Positions 15,808-25,476 are shown, numbered from the stretch's first letter. The stretch: 64,000 nt of DNA from Mangrovibacterium diazotrophicum (GCF_003610535.1 NZ_RAPN01000002.1:372001-436000); one strand, 5' to 3'. Program-made: numbers and translations. The notes: generated by a model from the sequence alone, not told the origin.

Positions 15808-18533
15808 AATACCAGGGTAACAGTTCCCTGCTGTTTGTGTGGTTTGTCCAAAATATCCAGGAAAGAAAGGATCCAGATGTAGGTGCCGGCAGGTGCATAA
15901 TTTCCGTTTTTCATTTTTCCATCCCAGCCAACCGTCACATCAGTCGTTTCGAAAACCTGCTCTCCCCATCGGTTGTAAATCAACATCTGGTAACCATCTG
16001 CTTTAACGGCTTCGTTCGCCAAAAGAAACACTCGGTTATCCGGATTTACACTGTTGGGATTTAAAGCATTCGGCGCAAAAAGATCATCCGGTGCCACCAA
16101 AACCTGGTGACTAACTGTATCTGTACACCCGAATTCACTTTCAGCAAGCAAATAAACCGTGAACCACCCGAAATCCTGGTACCTGTTTTCCGGATTTTCG
16201 AGGGTGGACGTTTGACCATCGCCAAAATCCCACTCATAGCTTACTCCGCCTGTTGTTTGGTTTGTAAATTGAAAAACCGGATCAGATATTGTTTTATCAC
16301 TCTTATCAACCACGAATTCCGCTACCGGGTCGGAATAAACCTCAATTAAATCATCCATGAGCACCGTATCAGCACATCCTGTAAGCGACGAAATACCTAT
16401 AGCCGAAACCTGGTATTGAGCACCCTGTTCCGAATATTCTTCCGAAACTTGCTGACCATTTTCGGTATTCAATCCGGTATCCCATGTGTATTGCAGCTGA
16501 TCAATAGGGTCCGATACCGCCGCACTCAAAGTTGCCGTAAAAGGCGAACAGCCGCCCAAGGCATCCGCGGTCAACTCGAACCAAGGCTGACGTTTAACGG
16601 TAAACTCTTTTTTAGCGCTCTCGCAGCCGAATTCCGAAATAACCTGAAGCCCGATTGTCGCTTGCGGCTTATTTTTCAGACTGATTCGCACCGGTCCCAA
16701 CATGGTTCCTGGATCGTAAACAATCTCCTCCGCATCCAAATCCGACAAGTCCCAGTAATAACTGTCCTTATCTGTTCCACTTCCGATGTAATTCACATCA
16801 AATTCGTGCGGATAACAAAATTTAGGATCGATATCAGTATAGACAGTGCGGATCGGATGAACAGTTATATAATCTTCCATCGTGCCCGAGTTGGTGCAAC
16901 CATCTGTTGAAAGGACAGTCAGGGTCACATCATAAGTTCCGGCGTAACTGTAGGTGTATTGAATTGTCGGATCAGGGGTACTTAGTCCCAAACCATCACC
17001 GAACTCCCAGGTATAAGTATCAATATCCTCGGTCGTCTGCGCTGTAAAATTCACGGTCAACGGCATACACCCTTCGGTAACATCTGCTGTTATTTCCAAA
17101 TTAGGTATTACCCGAATTGGGGTCCAGCTAAGTTTACTCTGACAACCATTCTCACTAATTTGAAGACCGAGGTTACGCTGGTTGGTTTGTTGAAATCCCA
17201 ACTGAATATTTAAATCGGTCAGCCCTTTCCCCCCAGTGTACAAAGTATCAGCAAAATACCAGCTGAAATCGGCGTCGGCGGTTGCATCTCCTTCATAATT
17301 TACCGTGAGATTATAACCTGAACATTGCGTTGAATCGATACTGATATTCGTCGTGTATACCGGAATCACATTAACCTGGTAAGTTGCAGAATCGATGCAA
17401 CCGTCATAATTCACCAACGCTTTATAAAGCGTCGAATCGAAAGGCGACGCATAAGGCATCGAGCTTGAAACATCACTTACCCCCTCTACCGGCGACCAAT
17501 TGTAATCGCCCTTGAATGCTTGTTGATTCAGTTGAACCGAATCATAACGGCAAATGGTCTGGTCTGCAGTTGCGCCAAAAATGACTTTGCGGATTTTAAT
17601 ATCAAACGCTGTGGAAAGTTGAAGAACCGGATCGCTGGACATTCCACCATACTCGACAAGATAACCTCTCGGCAAATAGTAATTAGGGTTCGTATCATAG
17701 TAGATGTCCCCGGTATTACTCAAATCATTCCAAGAATATGCGGGTTGATCAGGATCTTGTGTAACATGTGCATAATCTTCATCATCTCCATTCGGTTTTA
17801 GTACATTATTCGGTTCTCCGTTTCCCCAGGGCGCGTATGCTCCCGGTTCTTTATAACCACCGTCAGATGTACCTGTCCAAAATAAAGTGCCCGCCTCCGG
17901 ACCTGTCACCCATTTCCATTTTCCTTCCTGAGCAGCATCTGAAGCACCAATCCAACCAACACCTTTGGTTTTTAACCCAATGAATTTGTTTTCTTCTTCG
18001 GATAATATTGTGGCCAAATACCCCTGTAATCCCCGATAATTCTTCAGGGCTGCTGAATCCCGAGCAGCCGTCCATGTTATCAAATCCTGTTCGTAATAGC
18101 GGTAGAAATGTCCAGTTTCCGGCAGAAAATCGGCATCGATTAAACTGATGGCGATTTGACGGGTTGTTGTATCGGGAACTGGTGTCAGATTGTAGTACCA
18201 AATATTTTCGATAGCATCCTGGTATTCCTGTGCAGTGGCTGCTCCGCGCAATTCAAGGGTTCCGGTAGTTGTCAACCAAGTCTGCGATAAAGAAGAACTC
18301 AGATTTTCACTTTTCAGGCTTTCTGCGCCAACATTATAGTTCGCAATCGAGATTTTTAAACCGTCGTAGATTGAATCGCCTTCCACCTTGACCATCGCCC
18401 CGAACTGAAGCGAGTCCTTACAAAAAGTGATCGACGATGTACCATTCAGATCAATCGTCAAATCTCCCGACTGGGCATAAGAAAAGCCGGATGTTAATAT
18501 CATCATTAAAAAAATCAACATCCGGCTTCTCAT
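15804..18533 (-). CDS. T9SS-secreted surface protein with C-type lectin-like and PKD domains
   Basis: A 909-residue exported protein. In order: signal peptide (about 1-21, ending SYAQ); an N-terminal region; a C-type lectin-like domain (about 137-292, with WTAARDSA, GWIGASDAAQEGKWKW and NGEPNN, the last typical of the sugar/calcium loop); several Ig/PKD-like domains (YTWEFGDG near 510 and YEWDFGDG near 765); and a C-terminal type B sorting domain (about 820-909, with YNRWGEQVF and GWDGKMKNG). The last domain directs secretion through the type IX system. It is probably a carbohydrate-binding adhesin. It starts 15 bp after the DHODH-like gene, whose apparent terminator lies within its own first codons. 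Confidence 0.88.
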   Translation of the reverse strand: MRSRMLIFLMMILTSGFSYAQSGDLTIDLNGTSSITFCKDSLQFGAMVKVEGDSIYDGLKISIANYNVGAESLKSENLSSSLSQTWLTTTGTLELRGAATAQEYQDAIENIWYYNLTPVPDTTTRQIAISLIDADFLPETGHFYRYYEQDLITWTAARDSAALKNYRGLQGYLATILSEEENKFIGLKTKGVGWIGASDAAQEGKWKWVTGPEAGTLFWTGTSDGGYKEPGAYAPWGNGEPNNVLKPNGDDEDYAHVTQDPDQPAYSWNDLSNTGDIYYDTNPNYYLPRGYLVEYGGMSSDPVLQLSTAFDIKIRKVIFGATADQTICRYDSVQLNQQAFKGDYNWSPVEGVSDVSSSMPYASPFDSTLYKALVNYDGCIDSATYQVNVIPVYTTNISIDSTQCSGYNLTVNYEGDATADADFSWYFADTLYTGGKGLTDLNIQLGFQQTNQRNLGLQISENGCQSKLSWTPIRVIPNLEITADVTEGCMPLTVNFTAQTTEDIDTYTWEFGDGLGLSTPDPTIQYTYSYAGTYDVTLTVLSTDGCTNSGTMEDYITVHPIRTVYTDIDPKFCYPHEFDVNYIGSGTDKDSYYWDLSDLDAEEIVYDPGTMLGPVRISLKNKPQATIGLQVISEFGCESAKKEFTVKRQPWFELTADALGGCSPFTATLSAAVSDPIDQLQYTWDTGLNTENGQQVSEEYSEQGAQYQVSAIGISSLTGCADTVLMDDLIEVYSDPVAEFVVDKSDKTISDPVFQFTNQTTGGVSYEWDFGDGQTSTLENPENRYQDFGWFTVYLLAESEFGCTDTVSHQVLVAPDDLFAPNALNPNSVNPDNRVFLLANEAVKADGYQMLIYNRWGEQVFETTDVTVGWDGKMKNGNYAPAGTYIWILSFLDILDKPHKQQGTVTLVF
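18484..18528 (-). repeat. 12-bp inverted repeat inside signal-peptide codons
   Basis: AAGCCGGATGTT (18484-18495) and AACATCCGGCTT (18517-18528) form a perfect, GC-rich 12-bp stem with a 21-nt loop. On the minus strand the stem is followed by TTTTC. It covers codons about 2-17 of the 909-residue protein. It may be the terminator of the upstream DHODH-like gene or an element controlling expression of the surface protein. Confidence 0.7.
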
Positions 18534-18548
18534 GTATCTTCGATTTGG

Positions 18549-19535
18549 TTATGCTTTATTTGAAAAATACTTCATGAATTGCGCGCGCTCATACATTTGC
18601 GGATCCTCTATTTTAGCATACGACAAGCGACCACGGAACTCTTCAATCGTCTTAAAGTTCCATTTTTGCATGAACTTTTCCAAATCTTTTAGCATTCCGC
18701 TTATAACTTGTGCACCATTAATATAAACTGATGAGCAAATTTGTGTTACCTGAGCACCGGCCAGCAGTTGCTTAATCACAGCTTCGCCATCGTGAATACC
18801 GGTTGAAGCAGCGATTTCCAATTTGGGAAGTGCAGCGCTAACCAGGCCAACCCAACGCAACGAACGACGAATATCAGCTGGCGAACTGAATACTTCAGAA
18901 GCGCTCAATTCCAGTTTTTCGATATTGATGTCGGGTTCGTAAAAACGATTAAACATTGTCACGGCTGAGGCACCATTGGCCATCAATCGTTCTGAAAAAG
19001 CAATCAGGTTGGTGAAATAGAACCCTATTTTCACCGAAACAGGAATCGATACTTCCGCTTTTACTTTTTTCAAAACATCAATATACAACTGTTCTATTTC
19101 TTCCGGCTTTTCGTTACGGCCAGTCGGCACGTAGAAAATATTTAGTTCCAGCGCATCGGCTCCTGCCTTTTCAAAATCCTTGGCAAAGCCTGTCCACTCG
19201 TTTGCTGTTACGGCGTTGATGGATGCAATAACAGGAATTGATACTTCAGCTTTCACTTTACGAAGCAATTCCAGATGCTCAGTCACCGTATTTTGACGTG
19301 TGTAATTGTGAATGTAATCTTCAGCTTCAGGATAAGTATTTTGCGGATCTTTTGCGATCAGGTGGCTTACCTCACTGTTTATTTGTTCTTCAAACAACGA
19401 CTTCAGCACCACGGCTCCCGCACCGGCTTCTTCCAATGACTTGATTTTGTCAACACTGTTCGTTAGGCCCGAACTGGCCACAACAATCGGGTTCTTCAAG
19501 TTCAAACCCAAATATGTCGTATCTAACTTTTTCAT
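18549..19535 (-). CDS. Dihydroorotate dehydrogenase-like protein
   Basis: A 328-residue FMN-type TIM-barrel protein related to class 1 dihydroorotate dehydrogenases (start TTYLGLNLKNPIVVASSGLT; later SIPVSVKIGFYFTNL and IAASTGIHDGEAVIKQLLAGA). True class 1 enzymes have a catalytic Cys in an N-x-S-C-P-N motif; here the matching segment is NIFYVPTG, with no Cys. It is therefore probably not the pyrimidine enzyme PyrD but the paralogue common in Bacteroidota, of unknown substrate. It lies between yggS (82 bp upstream) and the T9SS surface protein gene. Confidence 0.85.
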   Translation of the reverse strand: MKKLDTTYLGLNLKNPIVVASSGLTNSVDKIKSLEEAGAGAVVLKSLFEEQINSEVSHLIAKDPQNTYPEAEDYIHNYTRQNTVTEHLELLRKVKAEVSIPVIASINAVTANEWTGFAKDFEKAGADALELNIFYVPTGRNEKPEEIEQLYIDVLKKVKAEVSIPVSVKIGFYFTNLIAFSERLMANGASAVTMFNRFYEPDINIEKLELSASEVFSSPADIRRSLRWVGLVSAALPKLEIAASTGIHDGEAVIKQLLAGAQVTQICSSVYINGAQVISGMLKDLEKFMQKWNFKTIEEFRGRLSYAKIEDPQMYERAQFMKYFSNKA

Positions 19536-19616
19536 AACGCTCTTTCGTTAATTATTCTTGGTTTTTATTTTTCATTTTGCGAAACGGTTTGTTCGGCATT
19601 TGCCAACCGTTTTATT

Positions 19617-20288
19617 TTAGTGATAGTTCCGCTCTCCAAAAATAGAACTACCAACCCGAACCATGGTACTTCCTTCGGCTACTGCCAGCTTGTAATCGCC
19701 CGACATACCCATGGAAATTTCTGAAAAAGAATTTTTGTCTCCAAAGAATTCCTGTTTCAATTGCTCAAATATGTTTTTAAGCTGATGGAACTCGCGACGG
19801 ATTTGCGTTTCATCATCGGTATAAGTTGCCATGCCCATCACGCCCCGAACATCAACCCAATCCAGTCCGGCAAAGTCTGAAGAACTCAGCAGTTCGCGTG
19901 CTTCTTCCTGGTTCAGCCCAAACTTGGTTTCTTCTTCTGCGATGTGGAATTGCAGCAAAACCGGTATTTTCCGGTTGTTTTTTTGCCCTTCTTTATCGAC
20001 TGTCTTCAGCAATTTCAAGGAATCAACACCGTGCAAAAGACTGACAAAAGGCGCAATGTATTTCACTTTATTGGTTTGCAGATGCCCGATAAAATGCCAT
20101 TCAATGTCTTTCGGAAGTTCGTCGTATTTAGCTGTTAATTCCTGTACTTTGTTCTCGCCAAATACGCGCTGACCGGCTTCATAAGCCTCCAGAATAGCTT
20201 CGTTGGGCTTTGTTTTCGACACAGCTACCAGCGTTACCTTCGGTTCGAGTTCGTTTTTTAGTTCAGTAATTTTATCTGCAATGCTCAT
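19617..20288 (-). CDS. yggS: YggS family pyridoxal-phosphate-binding protein
   Basis: A 223-residue member of the PLP homeostasis protein family (YggS/PROSC). It binds pyridoxal 5'-phosphate through a Lys in VAVSKTKP near residue 25 and has the family segments GENKVQELTAKY, IEWHFIGHLQTNKVKY and the C-terminal phosphate-binding VRVGSSIFGER. The family buffers vitamin B6 and affects amino acid pools, without a known catalytic reaction. It is the first gene of a leftward set with the DHODH-like gene. Confidence 0.94.
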   Translation of the reverse strand: MSIADKITELKNELEPKVTLVAVSKTKPNEAILEAYEAGQRVFGENKVQELTAKYDELPKDIEWHFIGHLQTNKVKYIAPFVSLLHGVDSLKLLKTVDKEGQKNNRKIPVLLQFHIAEEETKFGLNQEEARELLSSSDFAGLDWVDVRGVMGMATYTDDETQIRREFHQLKNIFEQLKQEFFGDKNSFSEISMGMSGDYKLAVAEGSTMVRVGSSIFGERNYH

Positions 20289-20309
20289 AACTTCTTTTTA
20301 AAGGCGTTA

Positions 20310-20317
20310 CAAAACTA
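20310..20317 (-). promoter_or_regulatory. yggS -7 promoter element
   Basis: TAGTTTTG on the minus strand matches TAnnTTTG exactly and would give a short leader of about 15 nt before the yggS ATG. The -33 element is not evident. Confidence 0.55.
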
Positions 20318-20430
20318 CAAAAGCAAGCGAAAAAGAAGGATGATTTTTACTGTTTTTTAGGGGATAAACTGACGATAAACCAGCGGGAGCATTGGAACGA
20401 ACCCACAATTTCAACAATCAATGCGAACAT

Positions 20431-20456
20431 AAAAAACCCCGACTGAAAAGCCGGGG
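20431..20456 (-). terminator. Intrinsic terminator of the TPR gene
   Basis: CCCCGACT / AGCCGGGG stem (one mismatch) with a GAAA-type loop; on the minus strand it is followed by six T residues. It lies 21 bp past the TPR gene stop codon. Confidence 0.85.
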
Positions 20457-20477
20457 CAAATTATATTGGCATAAATA

Positions 20478-22706
20478 TTACTTCTCTACAAAGTAACGGA
20501 GCTGATCAAGCATAATGGGAACATCATCTTTGTCGATTCCCCGGCGGAGCAGCTGCGGTAGGTCCTCCTCAAAAACGGCCATAAAATCAGCCTCGGTGAA
20601 ATCGGGCTGCGAAATGGATCTCATGTAATAATCGAGCGCGGCTTTACGGTTACCCAAACTCCACTGCACGTGTCCCATGTTCATCAGGTCGTGCTGGGTT
20701 GGCTCATCCTCAACTAGCTTCTTGAAGTAATTTTCAGCCTGCTCCGTTTTTCCGGTCAGGAAGGAGCACCAGCCAATCGGACGCCACACTTTTTTATTGC
20801 CGGGCTTCAGGTACTCCACTTTGAAATAGTATTTCAGGGCCTCGTCGAAACGCCCCAACTCCAGCAGACAATGGCCAATGTTCAAATGATTGGTCAAATC
20901 CTCCGGATCAAGCGCTTCGGCCGCCTGGTAATATTCCAGCGCTTTTTCGGGCTGCTTCAGGTTGCGGTAGCACAAGGCAATCTTTTTGAGATTCCACAGC
21001 CGATTCAACTCAAACAACTCAGCTTTGCGGTAGGCATCCAGCGCCTTTTCGTAGTCGCCGAGCTTTTGGTAGCAAAACGCCAATTTCTGATACAGCTCCC
21101 CGCTCTGCTCCTGCGCCAGCATATATTCAAAAATTTCAATCGCTTCGTTATAGCGGTTCTGCGCGAAATAATATTCGCCAATGTTGCGAACAACGGCTTT
21201 ATCTTCTTTCAGGATTGAACCCAGAATTGTTTTGTTGTAGAAGTCGAACCGCCAGCTGAACAGGTCGTCAAAATCGGCCCGACGCGGATGAAGCTTGTAA
21301 AAACGATACAAATCCTGGATATATTGATTGGAAACAAAGCCGGCTTTCTTGCCCGGATCGCTCAGCTCTTCGTCTTCCTCAATCTCATGAAACTGATCCA
21401 TCTCGGCTCGCAATCCCTGCAACATAAACTCCCGGTTTTCTTTCGGAATCTGCTGCATGCTCAGGCAAAACGAATATTTATCCGAGTCGCACAAAACGGG
21501 TGCTTTTGCAATAACTTCAACAAAACCACGGGTTAAGTCATCCGAGAGATCGAGCGCCCGGTCCAACTCCGGATTTTCGGCAAAGAAGGGCACAAACCAG
21601 TTAGCCGGTTCGTTGAAGAAAGGATAAGATTTCAGCATCGCGAACGATCCCATAAAAACGTCGGCACCTTCCATTTGCAGTTCCGAAAACTCTTGCATTT
21701 TATCCATCAAGCCCGGCGAATCTTCAAAAATATCCTGCCACTCCGGATTCTTGTCTTCCGACAAACCTTCCTCCATCAAACTGTCCAGGTTGATTTTGTC
21801 CTTCAGGTTAGCACTAATTTTAATCATTTCCGGCATCAGCTCATCGCGGATGCGTTGCTGCAGTTTCTCGGTTTCCTTGCTGCGGATCAACTGAATAATT
21901 ACCCGTTCAAGGTTACGTTTGAACTCAGGATCGTCATTCAGCAATTTCAGACGCCCGGTTATCTCCGGATAATATGACAGGCGCGAATCATATTGGTAAA
22001 GCGTGAGCAACAACCCCACCAATGCCCGTTGCCGGATCAGCGCTGCGTCTGTTTCATAGGCGTCAAAAAGCAGGTTGAATTTCTTCGTATCAAAATAACG
22101 CTGCAAACTCAGTGTAATGCCGGTCACCATAAAAGCTTTGTAATCGGCCTGAATCGTTTCGCTATTCAGTAACTTCTGCAGAAACTTAACTTCTTCCTCA
22201 CTCAAGCGATCGCGAAACCACAGATGGTAAAACAGCTTCATGAGCTGTTTGTGGTGAAGCTCTGTTTTCACCAGCCGGTCTTCGTTTCCTCCCTCGCCGC
22301 CAGTCGCAAACTCCGCCAAATCGTTTGGCGCATAAAAAGCTTCCAGTTCCCCTAGGGTTAAATCAAAATCGTTTATAAACTGATCTTTAAATACCCGCTT
22401 TTTCTCGTACTCGAGTGAGGAAGCATATTTCAACCGAACGGCCTCATTTACCTTGTCGGCGAGCTCGTAGGCCGAATCGATCAACTTCAGGTAGACTTTT
22501 TGTCGCTCCGGGTCCTGAGTTCCCTCCATGGTATACTGAAGCATATAATGATAAGTCTGATTCATTTCACGCAATTCGTCGTTGAAATGCCCCAATCCGT
22601 TTTCCAGGATGAGTTGTTTCAGCAAATCGAAAGCTGGTTTTAATTGACGGGCTGCCAAGTAATTGCAGATATCGATGTATTGTTTCTTGATTTCCTTATT
22701 CGTCAT
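20478..22706 (-). CDS. Large tetratricopeptide repeat protein
   Basis: A 742-residue soluble protein. The first two thirds are helical with no clear motif; the C-terminal third (about residues 520-700) holds consecutive TPR units, for example YYFAQNRYNEAIEIFEYML, YQKLAFCYQKLGDYEKALDA, ALCYRNLKQPEKALEYYQAA, NIGHCLLELGRFDEALKYYF and PIGWCSFLTGKTEQAENYFK. TPRs bind other proteins, so this is likely a scaffold. No signal peptide or membrane segment. Its own terminator lies downstream; it is not clearly linked to its neighbours. Confidence 0.85.
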   Translation of the reverse strand: MTNKEIKKQYIDICNYLAARQLKPAFDLLKQLILENGLGHFNDELREMNQTYHYMLQYTMEGTQDPERQKVYLKLIDSAYELADKVNEAVRLKYASSLEYEKKRVFKDQFINDFDLTLGELEAFYAPNDLAEFATGGEGGNEDRLVKTELHHKQLMKLFYHLWFRDRLSEEEVKFLQKLLNSETIQADYKAFMVTGITLSLQRYFDTKKFNLLFDAYETDAALIRQRALVGLLLTLYQYDSRLSYYPEITGRLKLLNDDPEFKRNLERVIIQLIRSKETEKLQQRIRDELMPEMIKISANLKDKINLDSLMEEGLSEDKNPEWQDIFEDSPGLMDKMQEFSELQMEGADVFMGSFAMLKSYPFFNEPANWFVPFFAENPELDRALDLSDDLTRGFVEVIAKAPVLCDSDKYSFCLSMQQIPKENREFMLQGLRAEMDQFHEIEEDEELSDPGKKAGFVSNQYIQDLYRFYKLHPRRADFDDLFSWRFDFYNKTILGSILKEDKAVVRNIGEYYFAQNRYNEAIEIFEYMLAQEQSGELYQKLAFCYQKLGDYEKALDAYRKAELFELNRLWNLKKIALCYRNLKQPEKALEYYQAAEALDPEDLTNHLNIGHCLLELGRFDEALKYYFKVEYLKPGNKKVWRPIGWCSFLTGKTEQAENYFKKLVEDEPTQHDLMNMGHVQWSLGNRKAALDYYMRSISQPDFTEADFMAVFEEDLPQLLRRGIDKDDVPIMLDQLRYFVEK

Positions 22707-22848
22707 TGTTTTCTATTAATAATGATAAGTTACGAAAACAGTAATAATCAAAAAACACTCCATCAAATTATAACTGACAGATGGGCAGACAAATGCTCCG
22801 TCGTCTGTTTTTTGTACCTTTCAACAATTAACTGAAAAACAGATTCGA

Positions 22849-23256
22849 ATGAAACACACAGGATCGTGCCTTTGCGGGGCCGTAACATTTGAAATTGAAG
22901 GTGATTTTGATCGCTTCTTTTTGTGCCATTGCAGCCGTTGCCGGAAGGATACCGGATCAGCTCATGCGGCGAACCTGTTTTCGTCAACTGCCAATCTCCA
23001 ATGGCTATCGGGCGAAGAAAAGGTTAAAACCTTCCAATTACCTGGAAGCCGACACAGCAAAAGCTTTTGTATGGAATGTGGATCGGCTCTTCCGAAGTCG
23101 CTAATGGGCGGAAAACTGCTGGTTGTACCCGCCGGTTGTCTCAATACAGATGTTGACATGAAACCAGTGGCCCATATTTTTATGGATAGCAAGGCAAACT
23201 GGGACGATCATCTCGAAGAAGTGCCAAAATTTGACCAATTACCAAATCAAAGCTGA
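22849..23256 (+). CDS. GFA/CENP-V domain zinc-binding protein
   Basis: A 135-residue protein of the glutathione-dependent formaldehyde-activating (GFA) family. Zinc ligands are visible as SCLCG (residues 7-10), CHCSRC (near 26-31) and CMEC (near 75-78). Family members bind zinc; the proposed glutathione/formaldehyde reaction is established for few, and in Bacteroidota the role is unknown. The gene ends 15 bp before the end of the convergent VTT membrane protein gene. Confidence 0.88.
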   Translation: MKHTGSCLCGAVTFEIEGDFDRFFLCHCSRCRKDTGSAHAANLFSSTANLQWLSGEEKVKTFQLPGSRHSKSFCMECGSALPKSLMGGKLLVVPAGCLNTDVDMKPVAHIFMDSKANWDDHLEEVPKFDQLPNQS

Positions 23257-23271
23257 TTTGAAACCGCAGTC

Positions 23272-23901
23272 TTAAAAAATCCGGAAAATGAGAAGACCGT
23301 AAATAATAAATCGAACGAAACGGAACAAAGCCCAAAGCAGGTAACTGCCAAAGTTGTATTTCACCAATCCACAAGCCATGCTGACAATGGAATGCGGCAG
23401 CGGCAACATGGCTCCAATAAATACAAACAGTCCTCCCCACTTCTTCAGGTTGGTGATGTGGGTTTTTATTTTCGTTTCCAAATGAATTCGAATGGTTGGA
23501 ATCATCGTGATCCTATTACCGATGAAGTACGCTAAAATTCCTCCTAAATACGAAAGGCTTGCCAGGATCATCAGAAAGGTCCAAGGGGTTGAAGCTTTGG
23601 CCGACCAGGCAATAAAAACCTCGGGCGGCAACAAACCCAAAAATGTTTCGGACGCAAAGAAAGTCGAGAAAACCACTGCCGGAGAATAGGTTTCCACCAA
23701 GGTATTCAGCAGCACATCGAAATCGAGCACAAAGTATTCCAGTGCCACCAAAACGGCCACAGCTAAGGCCATAATCACGCCTCCCTTGATTGAGGTATCA
23801 CGAATAAACTCGTAAAAACGGGTGATGCGGTAGTAACGGTTCAACAATACCAGTCGTTTCACGGCAACCGGACTTGCTTTGACTTTTCTGTTTGGCTTCA
23901 T
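23272..23901 (-). CDS. VTT-domain (DedA-like) inner-membrane protein
   Basis: A 209-residue protein with a basic N-terminus and about five hydrophobic segments. The core SETFLGLLPPEVFIAWSA with the later LSYLGGILAYFIGNRI and GAMLPLPHSIVSMACGLV fits the VTT/SNARE-associated fold of DedA/YqaA proteins, which move lipids or maintain the membrane potential. The substrate is unknown. Single gene on the minus strand. Confidence 0.85.
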   Translation of the reverse strand: MKPNRKVKASPVAVKRLVLLNRYYRITRFYEFIRDTSIKGGVIMALAVAVLVALEYFVLDFDVLLNTLVETYSPAVVFSTFFASETFLGLLPPEVFIAWSAKASTPWTFLMILASLSYLGGILAYFIGNRITMIPTIRIHLETKIKTHITNLKKWGGLFVFIGAMLPLPHSIVSMACGLVKYNFGSYLLWALFRFVRFIIYGLLIFRIF

Positions 23902-24054
23902 GGGGCGAGGATTACATTGTTTCTTTGTTTCTGCTTTGACACTTATCCTAAAGGACGATGGAATAATTAACCAATAACACAGAGAGAAGGTTTAGCAAAA
24001 TAGAAGTCATACGCCTATTTATTTCAAAAAAAGCAGGTAGCTCATTCGAATCAA

Positions 24055-24093
24055 AAACAATCCCCTTGACAGCTACAGCTATTCACGGGGATT
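24055..24093 (-). terminator. Probable terminator of the TlpA-like gene
   Basis: AATCCCC (24059-24065) pairs with GGGGATT (24087-24093) around a loop containing AGCTACAGCT; on the minus strand it is followed by the T-rich GTTTTTG. It is 21 bp beyond the stop codon. Confidence 0.55.
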
Positions 24094-24113
24094 ATTCGAC
24101 CAGCGAAAACTGA

Positions 24114-25331
24114 CTATTCTGCAATCAGTCGCTGAATCAAGTTATCAAAACCAGCTTGATAAGCCGTATATTTTTCGCCCGTTGCGGGGCCATCAAAACC
24201 AGTATGAATACGACGAACTTTGCCTTGTTTATCGATAATGATACTAGTTGGGTACGACATAATGCGGTTTAGCTGAGGTAGCTTCTCTGAAGCCAATTTA
24301 CGATCCTCAGAGCCATTCATTGCCAGCAAAATGGGGTAATCCACTCCCACCGATTTCTTTAAACGGTTGATGGCGGCAAAGCAAGCCGAATCGGTTTTCG
24401 CATATTCAAAAGCCAAGCCCACAAAAGCCAGGGGCTCATCGGCATGCTTCTTTTGGTAGTCAACAAAAAAGCGGGTTTCATCCAGGCAGTTCGGGCACCA
24501 GGTTCCCATAATCTGCACCACCACCACTTTGTTGCGGAACTGCTCGTCGGAAAGCGATACCAGCTTGCCATCAGCATCCGGGAAACTGAAATCAATGCTC
24601 TCATATCCCTCTTTTAAGCTTGTCAGGCTTTCCGGATCGGGCAATTCGTAGCTGTCATTTCGAACTCCGCTAAAGCCTTCCGTCCATGTATTTCTTGAAT
24701 AGAACTGTCCGTTCATTGTGCTGTCGGAAACATTGGCAGTAAACAACATGAGGTGTACACCGTCAAAAGACGACAGCTTCAATTGATTACCGTCAAGCAC
24801 ACCTTCCAGGAAACGATAATCGCCGGTTGGCGTTCTGAACGTTCCTGTTACTTTATTTCCTTTCTGTTCAAAAAGTCCTTTCGCCCAGCTGTTTTGGTCG
24901 GTCGAATCCTTGCCAAACAACACTTCCCAGCCACCGGCAATATTCGCTGCCGGTCCGCTGGCCACGTCGAATCTTTCCGAACCAACTTCGGCATGAAACG
25001 GCACCTTGTAAGTAGCGGTTTTCTTAGTGAAATAGCCGTTCAGACGTCCGCTTTCTTCAATCTTTGCGCGGATGTAGCTATCGAATACCGGCATGTAAAT
25101 CGAAACCGAATCGTCGGCATAAGTGATTTCATCCACGGTAATCACTTCTTCTCCATTGTAAACTTCAAGACTTGTTGGCGAGTTTACGCGAAACAAAAAA
25201 GGTATTTCCTGCTGATCCTTCGCCTCAAAAACACCCCGATACATTTCGGGACTCAACTTCCTTTCACTGTTCGGCTGACACGCGGCTAAAGCCATGGCCA
25301 GAACTCCTGCCAAATAAAAACGAATGCGCAT
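24114..25331 (-). CDS. TlpA-like thiol-disulfide oxidoreductase lipoprotein
   Basis: A 405-residue lipoprotein: signal peptide with lipobox Cys18 (ALAAC). An N-terminal beta-rich domain (about 30-235) precedes a thioredoxin-like domain (about 255-405) with the redox motif WCPNC. TlpA/ResA-type proteins reduce disulfides in exported proteins, including apocytochromes c. The protein would act outside the inner membrane. Cytochromes at the left window edge are possible clients, but that link is only a thought. It is a single-gene unit. Confidence 0.9.
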   Translation of the reverse strand: MRIRFYLAGVLAMALAACQPNSERKLSPEMYRGVFEAKDQQEIPFLFRVNSPTSLEVYNGEEVITVDEITYADDSVSIYMPVFDSYIRAKIEESGRLNGYFTKKTATYKVPFHAEVGSERFDVASGPAANIAGGWEVLFGKDSTDQNSWAKGLFEQKGNKVTGTFRTPTGDYRFLEGVLDGNQLKLSSFDGVHLMLFTANVSDSTMNGQFYSRNTWTEGFSGVRNDSYELPDPESLTSLKEGYESIDFSFPDADGKLVSLSDEQFRNKVVVVQIMGTWCPNCLDETRFFVDYQKKHADEPLAFVGLAFEYAKTDSACFAAINRLKKSVGVDYPILLAMNGSEDRKLASEKLPQLNRIMSYPTSIIIDKQGKVRRIHTGFDGPATGEKYTAYQAGFDNLIQRLIAE

Positions 25332-25476
25332 AGTTTTCTGTGTTTAATTCGTCGCCTAAATTAATAGAAGTTATTCCGTTCTGAAATTACAACTTCCCAA
25401 ACATTCGAAAACGTAAAAAACAAATAACAGTGTTCGCCCCACTTGACTAGTCACTTCTTATCCCCAAGGCTTTTTC

